Below are positions 40,950-52,263 of a DNA stretch of 64,000 nt, one piece after another. The DNA is from Odiellus spinosus (Eukaryota > Arthropoda > Arachnida > Opiliones > Phalangiidae): contig CAWUCO010000001.1 of assembly GCA_963920705.1 (NCBI GenBank), positions 793,982 to 857,981 on the forward strand, written 5' to 3'. Position 1 is the stretch's first letter; each line of letters starts with the position of its first letter. The notes beneath the pieces are model-generated. The model saw nothing but the letters and a program-made list of their open reading frames with translations, searched no databases and was not told the origin of the DNA. The position numbers were made by a program, and so were the translations under genes.

Positions 40950-41430
40950 GCTCGGTCTAACCCGTCCCTCTTGTAATATTTTAGGTAAGGCTAGGTTAGT
41001 TAATCCCTCGTATTAGCCCATACCTCCAACTATTTAATCCCTCGAGCTACCTCGCCCATATGCTAATCTTTAAGGTAAGGTTAGGTTAGTTAATCCCTAT
41101 AATTAGCCGATCCCTCCAACTAGTTAATCCTTAGCTCAGGATATTTGTAATATTTTAGGTTAGGTTAGGTTAGTTACTTCCTCGAATTAGCCCATCCTTC
41201 CAGCTAGTTAATCCCTCGGCCACCCATTACATCATGTTATCTTTAAGATAAGGTTAAATTAGGTTAATTAATCCCTGGAATATCCCATCCCTCCAACTAG
41301 GTAATCCCTAGCTCGGGCTAACAAGTGCCTCTTGTAATATTTTAGGTAAGATTTGGGTAGGTTAGTTAATCCCTTGAATTAGCGCCTCCCTCTTTTACTA
41401 CTTTAGGTAAGGTTAGGTTAGTCAGCCTCT
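40950..41430. repeat. TTAGG-rich tandem repeats
   Basis: Four to five units of roughly 100 bp share AGGTAAGGTTAGGTTAGTTA, AATCCCTCGAATTAGCCCAT and CCCTCCAACTAGTTAATCC. TTAGG is the common arthropod telomere unit; here it is embedded in a longer repeat, so it is a dispersed repeat rather than a telomere. Confidence 0.7.
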
Positions 41431-42663
41431 GTCATTCGAGATTGGTACCAGGGTCTCAATTACGAATAGATTGAAACCTCAATTAAACGCTATAATTTTT
41501 ATTCAGCATTAGTAAAAATTTATCCGTTTTTCTGAAAATACATAATAACAATAAAATCTTCGAAGTAGTAGACTAAACCTACTAACTATAATTTTAAAGA
41601 TATGAAATGCTCTTTCTCTAACAATTAATTTGTGTCCCTTCACGGGTTTGATTCGAGTTAGATAAAGAGCTTTTTTAAGGGTGCGAAGCAGCCTCTTTTT
41701 TGTATATTATTAAATATGTATATTATTATGTATATGTATATTTATACATATGGTAAAACACTCTAGATTTATCTTGCAAAAAACGTGACACTAATGCTTA
41801 ATAGAAACCTTCCTAGGACCATGAATAAATGGTAAAAGTGTTTTGGGCAATCAGTAAACATCTCGTTGCGCAGTCGTAACACGCAATCGCCCCCTTGTTC
41901 ATAACAACTATTTTAAAATTCATTGTCTTAATGACCATGAAAATAACAAGTTGGGAAACCAAAATATAACCTCCCCGACGTTAAGGTAACCTAACCTAAC
42001 CTAAAGTAAAAGATGAAAAGAAGTGTAGAGTATTGGAAGAGTAGAAGAAACAACGTGAATTTCAATCACACTTCTCCATTTCCCATCTAGGTTACGGAGT
42101 ATAAGTATTTTACCTTAACCTCAAGGATTCAGAGAATGCAAAAGAGTGTCCTGCGTTACCCATAAGTATATGCGGCAGGTAAAAACTAAAGAAAACGATT
42201 AGTAACGAATTTCAAAATTCATCAGCTTGAAAAAAAAATCCATAAAAATATTATATCATACGGTTATAGTTTTTTGTAACCTTGGGAAATAAGTAATAAG
42301 ACGCAGGGTACATTTTGTTGGGTAGCCGCTGACTAAAAAAGTGCTAGACAATATATTTTTATAAAACAGTGTCGGCGAAAATTTTAAACTGCAAATCTGC
42401 TACATTTTCCCTATATATTGTATCGATCCGCCTCTACTTTGCCAATTGTGAACATTCTCATTGCGTAAGAATAAAAGATATAATGTATGCAAATTCTGAT
42501 TTTGAAATCACGATTACCAATTATCGAGCTCTGGTATTTTACTTTCTCAGAAACTGACAATTTTCTTATTCGTGCGGAAACAATTATATTTTTCGCTAGA
42601 AACTCTCGCTATACGCGTTCACGTGACAAATTGCAAACATTGTCGATCCCCAATCTCTCTAAT
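41431..42663. other. Non-coding gap
   Basis: I see no gene. Another telomere-like CCTAACCTAACCTAA tract lies at about 41987-42001. Confidence 0.4.
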
Positions 42664-42816
42664 TCGTGTGCTAATTGTTAAGCCGACTGCACACAGACAC
42701 ATTTTTCGAGCGTTTCAAGCTCGTGCGCTCATTGAAGTACTATTCGCCTGTTTCAAGCTCGCGCACGAATTTGAAACGTGCGAAAAATGTGTCTGAGTGC
42801 ATCCACCTCCGCCTTA
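42664..42816. mobile_element. Palindromic repeat with about 50-bp arms
   Basis: Left GCACACAGACACATTTTTCG, continuing AGCGTTTCAAGCTCG, pairs with the right GCACGAATTTGAAACGTGCG, then AAAAATGTGTCTGAGTGC. A diverged relative lies at 30352-30432 (GATGCACACAGA ... GCGTTTCACGCTCG) inside the 29889 element. Confidence 0.6.
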
Positions 42817-42947
42817 AACTGCAAATCCATCGTTTCAAGGCTAGAAACCCTTGGGTGATTTTCTTCTTATAGGAGTCTATCTTAAATAATTGATTGTAAA
42901 AACTCAAATTGGGGTTCTAAGTCCCTTGAACATTAAATGGTAGCCAA

Positions 42948-43985
42948 TATTGGTCTTCAATTATTGTTAGTACATGTACTCGGCCGGTTATTCTAGTTGC
43001 AGACCAGAAGTTTGTGGCCGCTTATTCAACTTGCGGATCTCAATTACCGTGTCGTGACTCGTCTATCTTATTAATCAATATCTCTTCATTATCTTCGGCT
43101 TATAATCAGGTCCGATATGGTCTAGGGTAAAAGACATCTGGCTTCCACCCAGAATGCGCGGGTTCGATTCCCGGTATTGGTCCAGCTATTCCTCTAATTA
43201 AAATTTTTACTAAAAAATATTTTCTTAATTATCTACGAGTAGTAGGCACAGCTAATATAGTCTAGGGGCAAGGATATCGGGCTTACACCCAAAACGCCCG
43301 GGTTCGATTCCCGAAGGGATTTAATATTTTTAAAATTGTATTGACAAATATTTTCTTCATTATCTTCGAGTAGTAATCACATCCGATTTGGTCTAGAGGC
43401 AAGGATATCTGGCTTACACCCATAATGCCTGGGTTCGATTCCTGGTATCGGCGTAGGAATTTTAAATTTTTAAAATTATATTGACAAATATTTTCTTTAT
43501 TATCTTCGTGTAATAAGCTAGTCCGTCGTCCGATATGGTCTAGGGTAAAAGACATCTGGCTTCCACCCAGAATGCGCGGGTTCTTTTCCAGCGATCGTAG
43601 CAGCTATTCCTCTAATTAAAATTTTTATTGACAAATATTTTCTTCATTATCTTTAAATCGGCGAAAGGATATGAACTTTTATTGGCAAATATTTTTAACA
43701 TTATCCCGGTAGGCCTAAACCAATTCGCTGTTCCAAATCAAGGACCTAAACTGATTAATAGGTCGAAGACCAAATTTATTTGACTATCGTTATTATAGTC
43801 GTCGATCTTAGATTTAAATCACATGATTATCAGTAAATGAATTCAATCGTAGCCAATATCGGACTAGAAGTCTGTTGCAGACTTCCAGTCCCTGTACTCG
43901 GCCGGTTATTCTATTAAATACAAGTTTGTGGCAGGTTATTCAACATGTAGACCTCAATTATCATGTCTCCTATCCTACGTGGTAA
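42948..43985. repeat. Direct repeat flanking the tRNA-like array
   Basis: 42948-43070 and 43850-43985 share TAGCCAATAT, GTACTCGGCCGGTTATTCTA and GGTTATTCAAC-type blocks in order, so the tRNA-like array is bracketed by a roughly 120-bp duplicated segment. Confidence 0.55.
43111..43600 (+). repeat. Tandem array of four tRNA-Glu-like units
   Basis: Units at 43111-43183, 43251-43320, 43382-43453 and 43529-43600, spaced about 130-145 bp apart with shared spacers (GACAAATATTTTCTTCATTA). Each has an A-box region (ATATGGTCTAGGGGCAAGG type) and a B-box (GGGTTCGATTCCCGG) as in tRNA-Glu, TCCGATATGGTCTAG at the 5' end. Anticodon positions differ from TTC (TCC or TAC), units 1 and 4 have a shortened D-arm, and unit 4 has lost its B-box. 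They are probably pseudogenes or a tRNA-derived repeat. Confidence 0.7.
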
Positions 43986-45031
43986 TAGTTGGTTTGTTAT
44001 TCAATGGCGAATTATTAAAGATTGGGTTTAAAGCACATTCCAGTCACGGAACTCAAGTACATGAAAATCAAAGTAGGTAATGGAGAACTTTAAGTTAGAT
44101 ATACGGTTACATTCGCTCCAAAAGTCAAGTGCAAATCACCCATAAGACCTTACATAATATGAGGCTTTTACGCAGCCCTTAAGGTTATGTACAAGTACGA
44201 AGCCCAAACACACGTGTATTAGCTCTCCTCGACACCGAGGTAAAGGAGGTATCACTCCACGGAGAGAAACGCCAGTCGAAGCAGCTAAGAGCCGCTGTCG
44301 AATTACCATCACACTAGTGAATTGGTACGGCGAGCGAAAAGGTAACCAGCTCTTCGATCCCAGCTTTTTCTCTGACGGCCGAAATAGTATTTCACGCTTT
44401 TATATATGCGATAAACAAAATAAAAAAAAACACCTACACATTTTAATAACTGAGGCTAAGCTAAAAAATTAAATCAATCAATTAAAATAGATAAAAAACA
44501 AGACTACTTCCATAGAAGTTGAACTGTATTAGTTTTACAATCCACCCTGAGTTTGCAGCAAGCCTAAGCCTACAATACCTTTATACCTATGTTTTTGGAC
44601 TAAATGGTACATGGAAAATAGCTTAACGCGTGCTGCCAACTCGAGCTGGTATTGAACACACAAATTTCACAAAATTCTTAGACAATTTCTTAAATATCTT
44701 CTAAAATAACATTTAATTTTAATTTAATTTTCAGCGAAATTATTAATTAGACTAAGTTAAGTAATTTAAGAAATTTTAATTATAGTTTAAATGAACATTT
44801 CGTTTCAATTCACTGAAAGATACCACGCCATAAGGCTACAACGCGTTAGTGTAAAAAAAGTGGTATATAAGGCGATCGAAAAACATTATTAGGTATCTGT
44901 AACTTAAAGCTGTGAAGAAAGGGGAACCCACCCCTGTTCAATGTCTGGAGGTAGTTATTACACCAGGCGCTCAGTGTAGCTACGAACGCAAATCTGACCC
45001 GTAGAGGGGGCGAGTTGATGGTTGATGTGGA

Positions 45032-45228
45032 CCATATTAGTGAGGGACGCCTCGCTAATATGGCACGCTGAGATCGGAAACTGGAGGTTGGATGGTCGGA
45101 GGTGATTATAACAGTGGGAGACGTCCCATTGTGTATAATCGCCTTCAACTGCCCAGCATCGAGGTTTGATGTGGATGGTGGAAGGCGATAATATGCAATG
45201 GGAGACGTCCACGGTTGCATAAAATCGC
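45032..45228. other. Cluster of three tandem hairpins with conserved loop
   Basis: Hairpins at 45032-45063, 45098-45145 and 45185-45228, spaced 65-90 bp. Stem sequences differ (CCATATTAGTGAGG; GTGATTATAACAGTGGGA; GCGATAATATGCAATGGGA), yet each is matched by its own complementary arm, and all close on a GACG-type loop. The linkers share GAGGTTxGATGxGGATGGT. Paired change with preserved fold suggests an RNA structure or a palindrome-generating repeat. No known RNA family is recognised. Confidence 0.55.
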
Positions 45229-45405
45229 ACGACACCTGAAGCTTATCCATGTGGCAGCCTGATTATAGGAATTCCCGTTGAACGGAATTGAACGATAAGA
45301 TGGCATGTTTACGTCTTGAGTCCCAAGATTTTTGCTCTACGTGCTAGGTTACACAGGATATCCGCTTACACCGGAAGTGACGGACACAGATACGACGAAC
45401 GTAAA

Positions 45406-45437
45406 ACCTCCCCGTGAACAAGTTCACTCGGGGAGGT
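45406..45437. other. GC-rich perfect-stem palindrome
   Basis: ACCTCCCCG and TGAAC on the left pair with GTTCA and CGGGGAGGT on the right around two bases. Stands alone in AT-rich sequence; may be the remnant of a foldback end. Confidence 0.6.
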
Positions 45438-45723
45438 AAAAAGTTGATTATTATTTTATTATACTCCTAAAAAAATTGGTCAACAAAATGTACATTGAAA
45501 ACATGTGCCATTTCGGGCTATTATTTTTGGAATGTGTGCTGTTTTGGCACCAACAAAGGACCAATGTAGCTTTTCTCTCCGAATTAGATTTAAATACTTT
45601 CTTGGTAATAATATCTTTTTATTTACAACGAATAATAATAAAATAGGGATTTGAAGAGTACGCTGACAGTTTTATGACATTGCCGTTTTCACCGTACCAT
45701 ACTACATACTGGGTGTTCACTAG

Positions 45724-45859
45724 CCTTATTTTCCGACATTTAAAGAACGTCAGCATGCAGTTCGTGAGTAATCGAGAAATAAGGCAGCGTCTGTCGAACG
45801 TCACCGGGATCGACGAGCCAACACATGACAAGATGATAAACCTGGCAATCGATCACGGC
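45724..45859 (+). CDS. Candidate internal exon upstream of the ionotropic receptor
   Basis: An acceptor TTCACTAG ends at 45723 and a strong donor GGC/GTAAGT begins at 45860. The 136-nt open stretch between them contains NVTGIDEPTHDKMINLAIDHG. The GID...MINLA part could be the start of an S1 ligand-binding half (G-I-D-x-x-L/M-x-x-L/I-A). Exit phase is 0, matching the 47120 exon entry phase, but S1 residues would still be missing between them. Confidence 0.3.
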
Positions 45860-47119
45860 GTAAGTAAATACTCGATTGGTAACCTCAAATTGGGAAAATG
45901 ATATTGCGACAAGACTCGGAGACTAGAAATGGAATCGAACAGGATCTAATTTCCAAAAATACTTGAAATTCTCCCGCGCAGCCATAAAGGCGCAATTCAA
46001 GATCAAAACGAGTCAAGGCGGCGCTGTGACCCCGAAGCGTTTGTCGTCCGCTGGGGTGCTAATCCCAATTCGAAGCCCTGTTCAATTTCCATACCAATTA
46101 GGTTTACGACGTCGCTGACAGGGTAAAGTGGCGATAGTTTTACGCTCGCGAATATCGATAATTGAATTTCTTAATAAAAACGTCAGCTATAATACGAGGA
46201 ACATTAATAAATTGTCGAGGTCGCATTTCGAAAGTGATAGATGAAATAGATTCGAATAGTGTTGAATTAAGGCTGACACTTGTTGAATTATGAGAAAAAT
46301 TAGTGAGATTCCTCGATAGTCAAACAGAACGAAATCACTAGACGGCATTTGCTTCCAAATTAGGCGCGATTACGCGTGAAATGTAGTGAAAGAGTCGCGA
46401 GCATTACGGGAAAATGGGAGGAAAAAGCTCAATACGGGCTTGGAAATTTGAGCGCCCCGTTACGCCAACCAGCGGTGCCTTAACAAACTTACGAGACGCT
46501 CTCTCACCGGCAACGCCATCTGGCAAACGGGACTGGCTCTATTCGACTAGTGTCCTGAAGAGCGTAAGACGGTGGTTGGCTCGTTGGTTTACGCAATTTA
46601 TTTTCATTATAACATAGGTTTATTTCCCTTTTATAACTTAAAATCATAAATTAAGGTAATATATAACCTGCAGCCAGTTATTATTTTTCATACCCTTAAA
46701 TACAAAAATTTGAAACACAATGCTCGGGATCTCAAAGCTCCGAGTACGTGTCGCGAGCACTAATACTCTTTGGTAGTGACATCTACTACTCAATATTTGA
46801 CACGTGTATATTTAACTGCCACTTCATTTACTGAAATATCTTTAATAATTTAAATAACTTTTTTAATCTAAATAAAGGTTTAGTAACGATAATTTGCATG
46901 GTAGGTGACCATAGAAAAAATTTCAAATTTTCTCTCGAAGCAAAGGCCGTTTACGCATTTACTTTTCTTACGATTGGATTCGTTTTATTGACGGATCGAT
47001 TTCACCTGACTGAAATTTAATCTTAACTCGAGAAAATAATTTAAACATCCAAAAATGTTCTAGATAATAATCGATATTATAATACGTGATTGGACATAAT
47101 TTTCTATCGTTCATTACAG

Positions 47120-49120
47120 ATTATCGACTCGGTGGTGACTTTTTTTAGCCTTGCAGAAACTGCACCGCTTAAGAAACACGTTCCTCCCATTGCCTTTTTC
47201 AATTCTTACGTGATCGTGTCGAGCGTTAGATCGGATTCGCGAATGGAAAGTTCCAAGACGTTGTCGTTCCAGGGACTTCCGAGTTCAGTTTGGGGCCTGG
47301 TCTGTTTCTCGCTGCTGGTCGTGTCGGGATTGGCTACGTATTTGATCTTCGCGACCGAGAAGAAGAATCGTCGGGAAAAACCGTTCAACTCATGGACGAA
47401 CAACGTTTGGATCTACGCCGCCGATATTTTAAACAACTGTAATTATCTTCTAGTTCATCTACAGCTCGTCTTAAAAAAAATTGCTTTTCTAAAATATAAC
47501 ACTCGAAGCCCAGAGTTATCTCTCGAAGTTTACTGAGAGAGCTGCTCAAAAATATATATTTGTCTCGAACGGGCCCAAGATGGTTGTACCGAATTTGCAA
47601 AAGAGATACCTCCTAGATGCGTCTTAGACCAAGCTTAAAACCAAAACATGTCTATCGTTCGTTACAATTAGGTATAAGCTTAATTATTTTGAATTTGGCG
47701 ACTGTTTGTCGTTTGCAGGTGTCGCGGGGGCGATAAGACCGGGGCCGGGTAGAGTTCTTCGCTCCTGGTGGCTGCTAGGAGTCGTGTTTTTGATTCAATT
47801 TTGGAGCGCCGGTATGAAGAGCGATCTTCTAGTCGACCGCGCCTCTTTCATCGATTCTTTGGAAGATTTGATGTCCAAGTCTGAGTTATTGTGTCTACTA
47901 TGGAAAGACAGTGAAGAGCCTTTTCTTGTTATGGTAACGAGATTTCAAGAAATACCAATATTTGTTTTTAGTTTCTGTAATAAACTATTTTTTGACGAAC
48001 AGGAGGATGATCCTCGGTACCGAGATTATCAAAAAATGAAGAAGAGATATGTCGATAACTTATACGATGGGAGTTCTTTGGCGATTTTAAGTAGCGGAAA
48101 GGGAGTAATGTTATTCCAAGACTATTACGTAACGATTCCTTTCGCGGACCTGTTCGAAAAACTGAAAGAAACCAAGAGAAAAAGGTACATCGGAAAGAAG
48201 AGATACCGCGGATTTTACAACTTCATGCAATTCAATAAAGGGCTTCCTCAAGGCATGAAAGAAGACATCGACTATCTGTAAGAATCAGCTTCTCCCGTGT
48301 CAGAAACGCTAGAGTAATGATTGTTCAAATATACGTATACTGTATAGTATAATGTTGGCTTTTTCAAATCGGTTACGGATAAAGTTATCAACGGGAGAAT
48401 GCAACCCGAAAACAAGTGATTTTTTATCGATTCCTCCTCTTTTAAATTGGCCCTATTCAACAGTAAAAAAATAAAAACAAAGAATAAACTTGAAATAAAT
48501 TTAAAACGTACCGGAAAATAGGCTTAGCTAGATTCACGGAAATCAGCTGAACTCACCGTATAAGGACTAGCGCCCAATAACATTGATCGATGGCTCTTAT
48601 ACTAGGAATGCAGGATCTCCGTGATTAATGTCATTGGTCGCTAGTTCGTATTCGGGGAGTTCAGGATATCTTCATAAATCCAGCTAAGCCTATTTTTCAA
48701 TAAGTTTTAAATTTATTTCTAGTTAAATATTTGTTTGTAATTTTTTTACTGGCAGATAAGGCTGCTATTTAAACGACAAGAAATCGATAAAAATCAATCG
48801 TTGTTAGGTTGCATTCTTCCTTTAAATATAATTTCAGAACATCGCGATTGACCGAAACGCGACAGACCGTACCGAAATTGAGAAGGGATAAGTTCCAATC
48901 TCGGGAATCCATATTCGATCCAACTGAGAAATCGGCGTCGACAATGTCTTGGTCCCCCCAGAGTGTTCCTTTCATGTGGCCAGTGTTTCGAATGTGGATT
49001 ATCGGGATGTCATTGGCTACTTTCGTCTTGTGCGTCGAATTCTTTCGAAGCCGAGGCTCACGACGAAGACCGGTTAAAGTATCGCCCCATAACTCGATTG
49101 GAACCTGGATTAGAGCCTAA
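47120..49120 (+). CDS. Ionotropic receptor (IR/iGluR-like), C-terminal exons
   Basis: Exons 47120-47438, 47719-47933, 48003-48277 and 48838-49120 join in phase; introns are 280, 69 and 560 nt with GT/AG ends. Exon 1 has the S1 end (YVIVSS) and first membrane segment VWGLVCFSLLVVSGLATYLI. Exon 2 has the pore-following segment GRVLRSWWLLGVVFLIQFWS, then KSDLL and IDSLEDL, the start of S2. Exon 3 holds the rest of S2 (DGSSLAILSSGKGVML ... FNKGLPQG). Exon 4 has the last membrane segment (MWPVFRMWIIGMSLATFVLC) and a basic tail. The third intron carries a palindromic element. The 69-nt intron could be retained in frame. A chemosensory role is the family expectation; style is closer to arachnid IRs. 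Upstream exons are incomplete. Confidence 0.75.
48492..48719. mobile_element. Palindromic element in an intron of the ionotropic receptor
   Basis: GAAATAAATTTAAAAC and AAAATAGGCTTAGCT on the left pair with AGCTAAGCCTATTTTT and GTTTTAAATTTATTTC on the right; inner ACTAGCGCCCAAT pairs with ATTGGTCGCTAGT. About 230 bp, with arms of about 85 bp. Non-coding. Confidence 0.65.
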
Positions 49121-50870
49121 GAACGGCCTTCCTTTTCCTCGCTTTCTAACAATTACCAGTTAGATGTAGCTAATGCTAAACGATTTTCTCCACCGTTTTA
49201 ATATTGAAATTTATATTTAGAGAAATAAACTTTGCACGTATTAGCACGAGTTGAAGATCATTTTCCGACATGTACCATTCACTATCTAGAACCGCGGTAA
49301 TTTGGTACAACTTTAACCGACAACTGTGACCTCAGAATCGCGAATTTGTTTAATTGCCACCGCCGTTTATCGGCTCTAGCGATGATGATATCAAAAATAA
49401 ATAAACGAAAAGGTTTAGGACTAGGCAATATAGGTCTAACCGCCTCTGATGTGGGGATAAAAGCTGTTTGGTAAAAATCATTCCATTTCCATCGCTGCTA
49501 TTTAATCTTGTAGTAGAATCCAGATCCGTTACTAAATAGTTGGTGTCGACGGGAGCGGCGAGACAAGAGAGAATTTTTCATCCCTTTCTGTAAACTGGAC
49601 CATGAGCCTGCTGCCATTAATTAGACGCAAGAGATTCCCCGGGAAATGGATTTCTAATGACTGGCTATGTCTCGCTACGTGAAGGTGTTTTCTATGGCTG
49701 GAGTGCAGGCAATTTGATAATATTGTATTTAGATAACCTACTCGCTTACCCCTGAACCACGTGATTGGCCGATTACACGAGATGAGTTAACCTCGAAAAG
49801 TTATTTAATGTTAAATTAATATAAATTAAATGTAATACTAACACGATCGCTTGTAAAACGTCACGCGTATTTGTACTAAGGCTATTTGAATTAGACTTAA
49901 TTAATATTGTCAGTTTAATTTGATTATAATAAAAGTGGCAGATTTGTCTATACTGAAGGTATATGGAAGATATTGTTAGTTTATTCTTACCGTACCCTAT
50001 TAAAAAACAAATATTCAAATTGAGTCAGCATTGGGTATGTCTAGCCCAAGAGTTCCAAATTTACCGTAATTTTATGGGTTGGTATATTACGTCCTTGTAA
50101 AAGTACCATTTGTAAAAAAAAATCCTTTTTTAAAAGGGATATCCCTAGTAAGAAATCTACTTTTTTTACAAGGGGTACCCCTTGTTGACAGGAGGCCATT
50201 ATTTTACATCAAGAAGAAAATTACAAAAATGTTGTTTCCGCTCTATCCATTTAGGTTAATGAGTTGGGATATGCAACGAATTCTGTAGTCTGCAGCCAGG
50301 TTTCTTAATCTCTATAAATACTAACGCTACCCAGCCCCCCCAGTGCCAATTCTATCCATATATTACTTATTCCGAGACCCACAATTAAGTCTCGTTTACA
50401 TTAGACTTTAGATCAGTATTTTACTGTTTTGAAAAGTTCCTATTGTAAAGTTTCGGGGTCAACTGTATAGAGACACATTGTCATCAATTTACCAGATAAT
50501 ATTTTCCTAGGACATTTCTAACAAGCCGAAGGTACCTTATATCCACTCATCACTAGACTAAAAAACAATGCAACATAAAAAACACTTCTTTATTTACTTT
50601 AATTTTTGGTACGTAAATTACAGCTTAATATTTCTAAACACTTCGTTTTTTTCCCGCAATGGACGTGAAAATTAAAACCGACAAAGCAGTTCAGAGCTTT
50701 CTAAAAAAAACCTACCAAACATATTGCCAATGGGAAAAAGCAAAGTTCTAAGTTCAGCGGATGCGTCGCTCAACGTAGCCTTAGTAAGTTCTATATAATA
50801 AAATATATAATGAAAATGTCATCCCGTTATTGTTAAATTTAAACAATAAGGCTATACGACGCTCATAATT
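49121..50870. other. Non-coding gap after the receptor gene
   Basis: I see no gene. A perfect 16-bp palindrome CAAGGGGTACCCCTTG lies near 50166, beside AAAGGGATATCCCT at about 50136. Confidence 0.4.
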
Positions 50871-51067
50871 CTAATCGTCGTCATCGTCATCCTCGTCGGA
50901 ATTAGTTTGTTGAACGTTAGTAGATGGCGTTTGCATTCCGGTAGTCTGCATTTCCGGAGGAGAAGGACTGGCTTCTTGATCAACTTTCTGAGTCGACGTT
51001 GATACAAGATGGTAAGGAGATACGTAATGACTATCGCTGTTAGACGACCTACGATAGTAGTTTATTC
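50871..51067 (-). CDS. Terminal exon of an unidentified gene, poly-Asp C-terminus
   Basis: An acceptor TTGTACAG precedes 51067. The open stretch to TAG at 50873-50871 encodes about 65 residues: NYYRRSSNSDSHYVSPYHL, a Ser/Thr/Pro/Gln-rich middle (PSPPEMQTTGMQTP) and a tail of Asp/Glu (SDEDDDDDD). Composition and codon use look like a real, disordered, nuclear-type protein end, perhaps a transcription regulator. The earlier exons would lie to the right, but I could not find them. The acceptor would leave two bases to complete the previous codon. Confidence 0.45.
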
Positions 51068-52254
51068 CTGTACAACAAGGGTAAAATAAACAAATGACGT
51101 CATCAAGTAAACAAATTTGCATAAGCCACGCCCCCAAAATAAACAAATTTGCATAATAAGCCACGCCCCCAAAATAAACAAACAGCGCACCCCACTCCCT
51201 TACTTTATGCAAGTGGTGGGCGTGGGTTAGATCTCAGCGGCTGTACGTTAACGTTTTAGTGTGTGAACGCGGCTTAGGACCGTAAATAAAGCGACTGCTC
51301 ATGGGGGGGGGGAGGGGGCGATGCGAGCTCATGATGACCCGCCTACGTTTTACGCCACATACCGAGTGTCTATCATATCTTATCAACAAGCAGTAGCTTC
51401 ATGCTAAAAAATAAAATTTGACATTGCAAAAGTTTTACCAATTTACGTTAAAAAGGATTGTGTATCTGCCGTCACTATCTGTTTCATTCTTTCTATTTCA
51501 ATATATATCAAGGTCTAAAAACCAAATTATTTATTTCGTCATCATTGGTCTGGTTACATCAACCCGCCCATTTCAGTCTCTGTTTTGATGCTGTATGCTT
51601 GGTTTACTTATAAGGCAATCTCGCGTGTGGTATACCGTATAATGTAAGAATAAAACTCTCGCATATTATCCGGTGCATTATCACGCATTGCTTACCTTAT
51701 TTTCAAAAGCTGAATGTTCAAGAAGCCCAGATTCAAAGCAAATAAAAGCTGGTGCTTCTACTGGTCTTATCACACTCCTATTCAGCAGGCATGCAGGTAC
51801 GTACTGGTAATTTGAGTAGATTGTACAAATGGACTGACGACCGTAAATATATTTTGAACTCTTAACAGAGTTAATACAAATTTCGAGAACAGCGTTTATA
51901 GAATTGTTTTATGCTTGCATGGTTTTTTATTATGCGGCGTAAAGACTTTTTAAGCTACAGGGAAAGTTAAAAATCGACGTTAGAGAGCCCACTGATTCGT
52001 TCGCAGTCGATGTAAAAAAGCCACGTTTACACTAGAGACTTAGAAACGGTAAAATTATAAATTTTTGGGGTCACGAATGTAGATCTTTGATCAAGAAACT
52101 AAATTAACATCTTGGAAAGTCGATTTGAACATTCGAATCGGTTTGAAAACGGTTTCAAAGTGGCAATTCTGAACGTAGCTAAAGTGAAATCCGAATTTGG
52201 GATGGAAGACAATATAGACAAGCGTGGCCAGCTTAAGTTCTGCCCCTCTCTCCC
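51068..52254. repeat. Non-coding gap with a duplicated 30-mer and a dispersed repeat
   Basis: CAAATTTGCATAAGCCACGC, continuing CCCCAAAATAAA, is duplicated at about 51112-51180. The stretch 51360-51475 (TCAACAAGCAGTAGC ... TTTACCAATTTACGTTAAA) is a dispersed repeat related to 62605-62720. A G-rich run lies at about 51303-51318. No gene seen. Confidence 0.5.
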
Positions 52255-52263
52255 CACTCAAAA

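Noticed and set aside
44846-45250. Minus-strand open frames of 90-134 codons
   Set aside because: They translate the hairpin cluster and its linkers; no family motif, and the palindromes explain the open reading.
46414-46617. A plus-strand frame as a missing receptor exon
   Set aside because: No acceptor/donor pair and no S1 motif; composition does not resemble the receptor.
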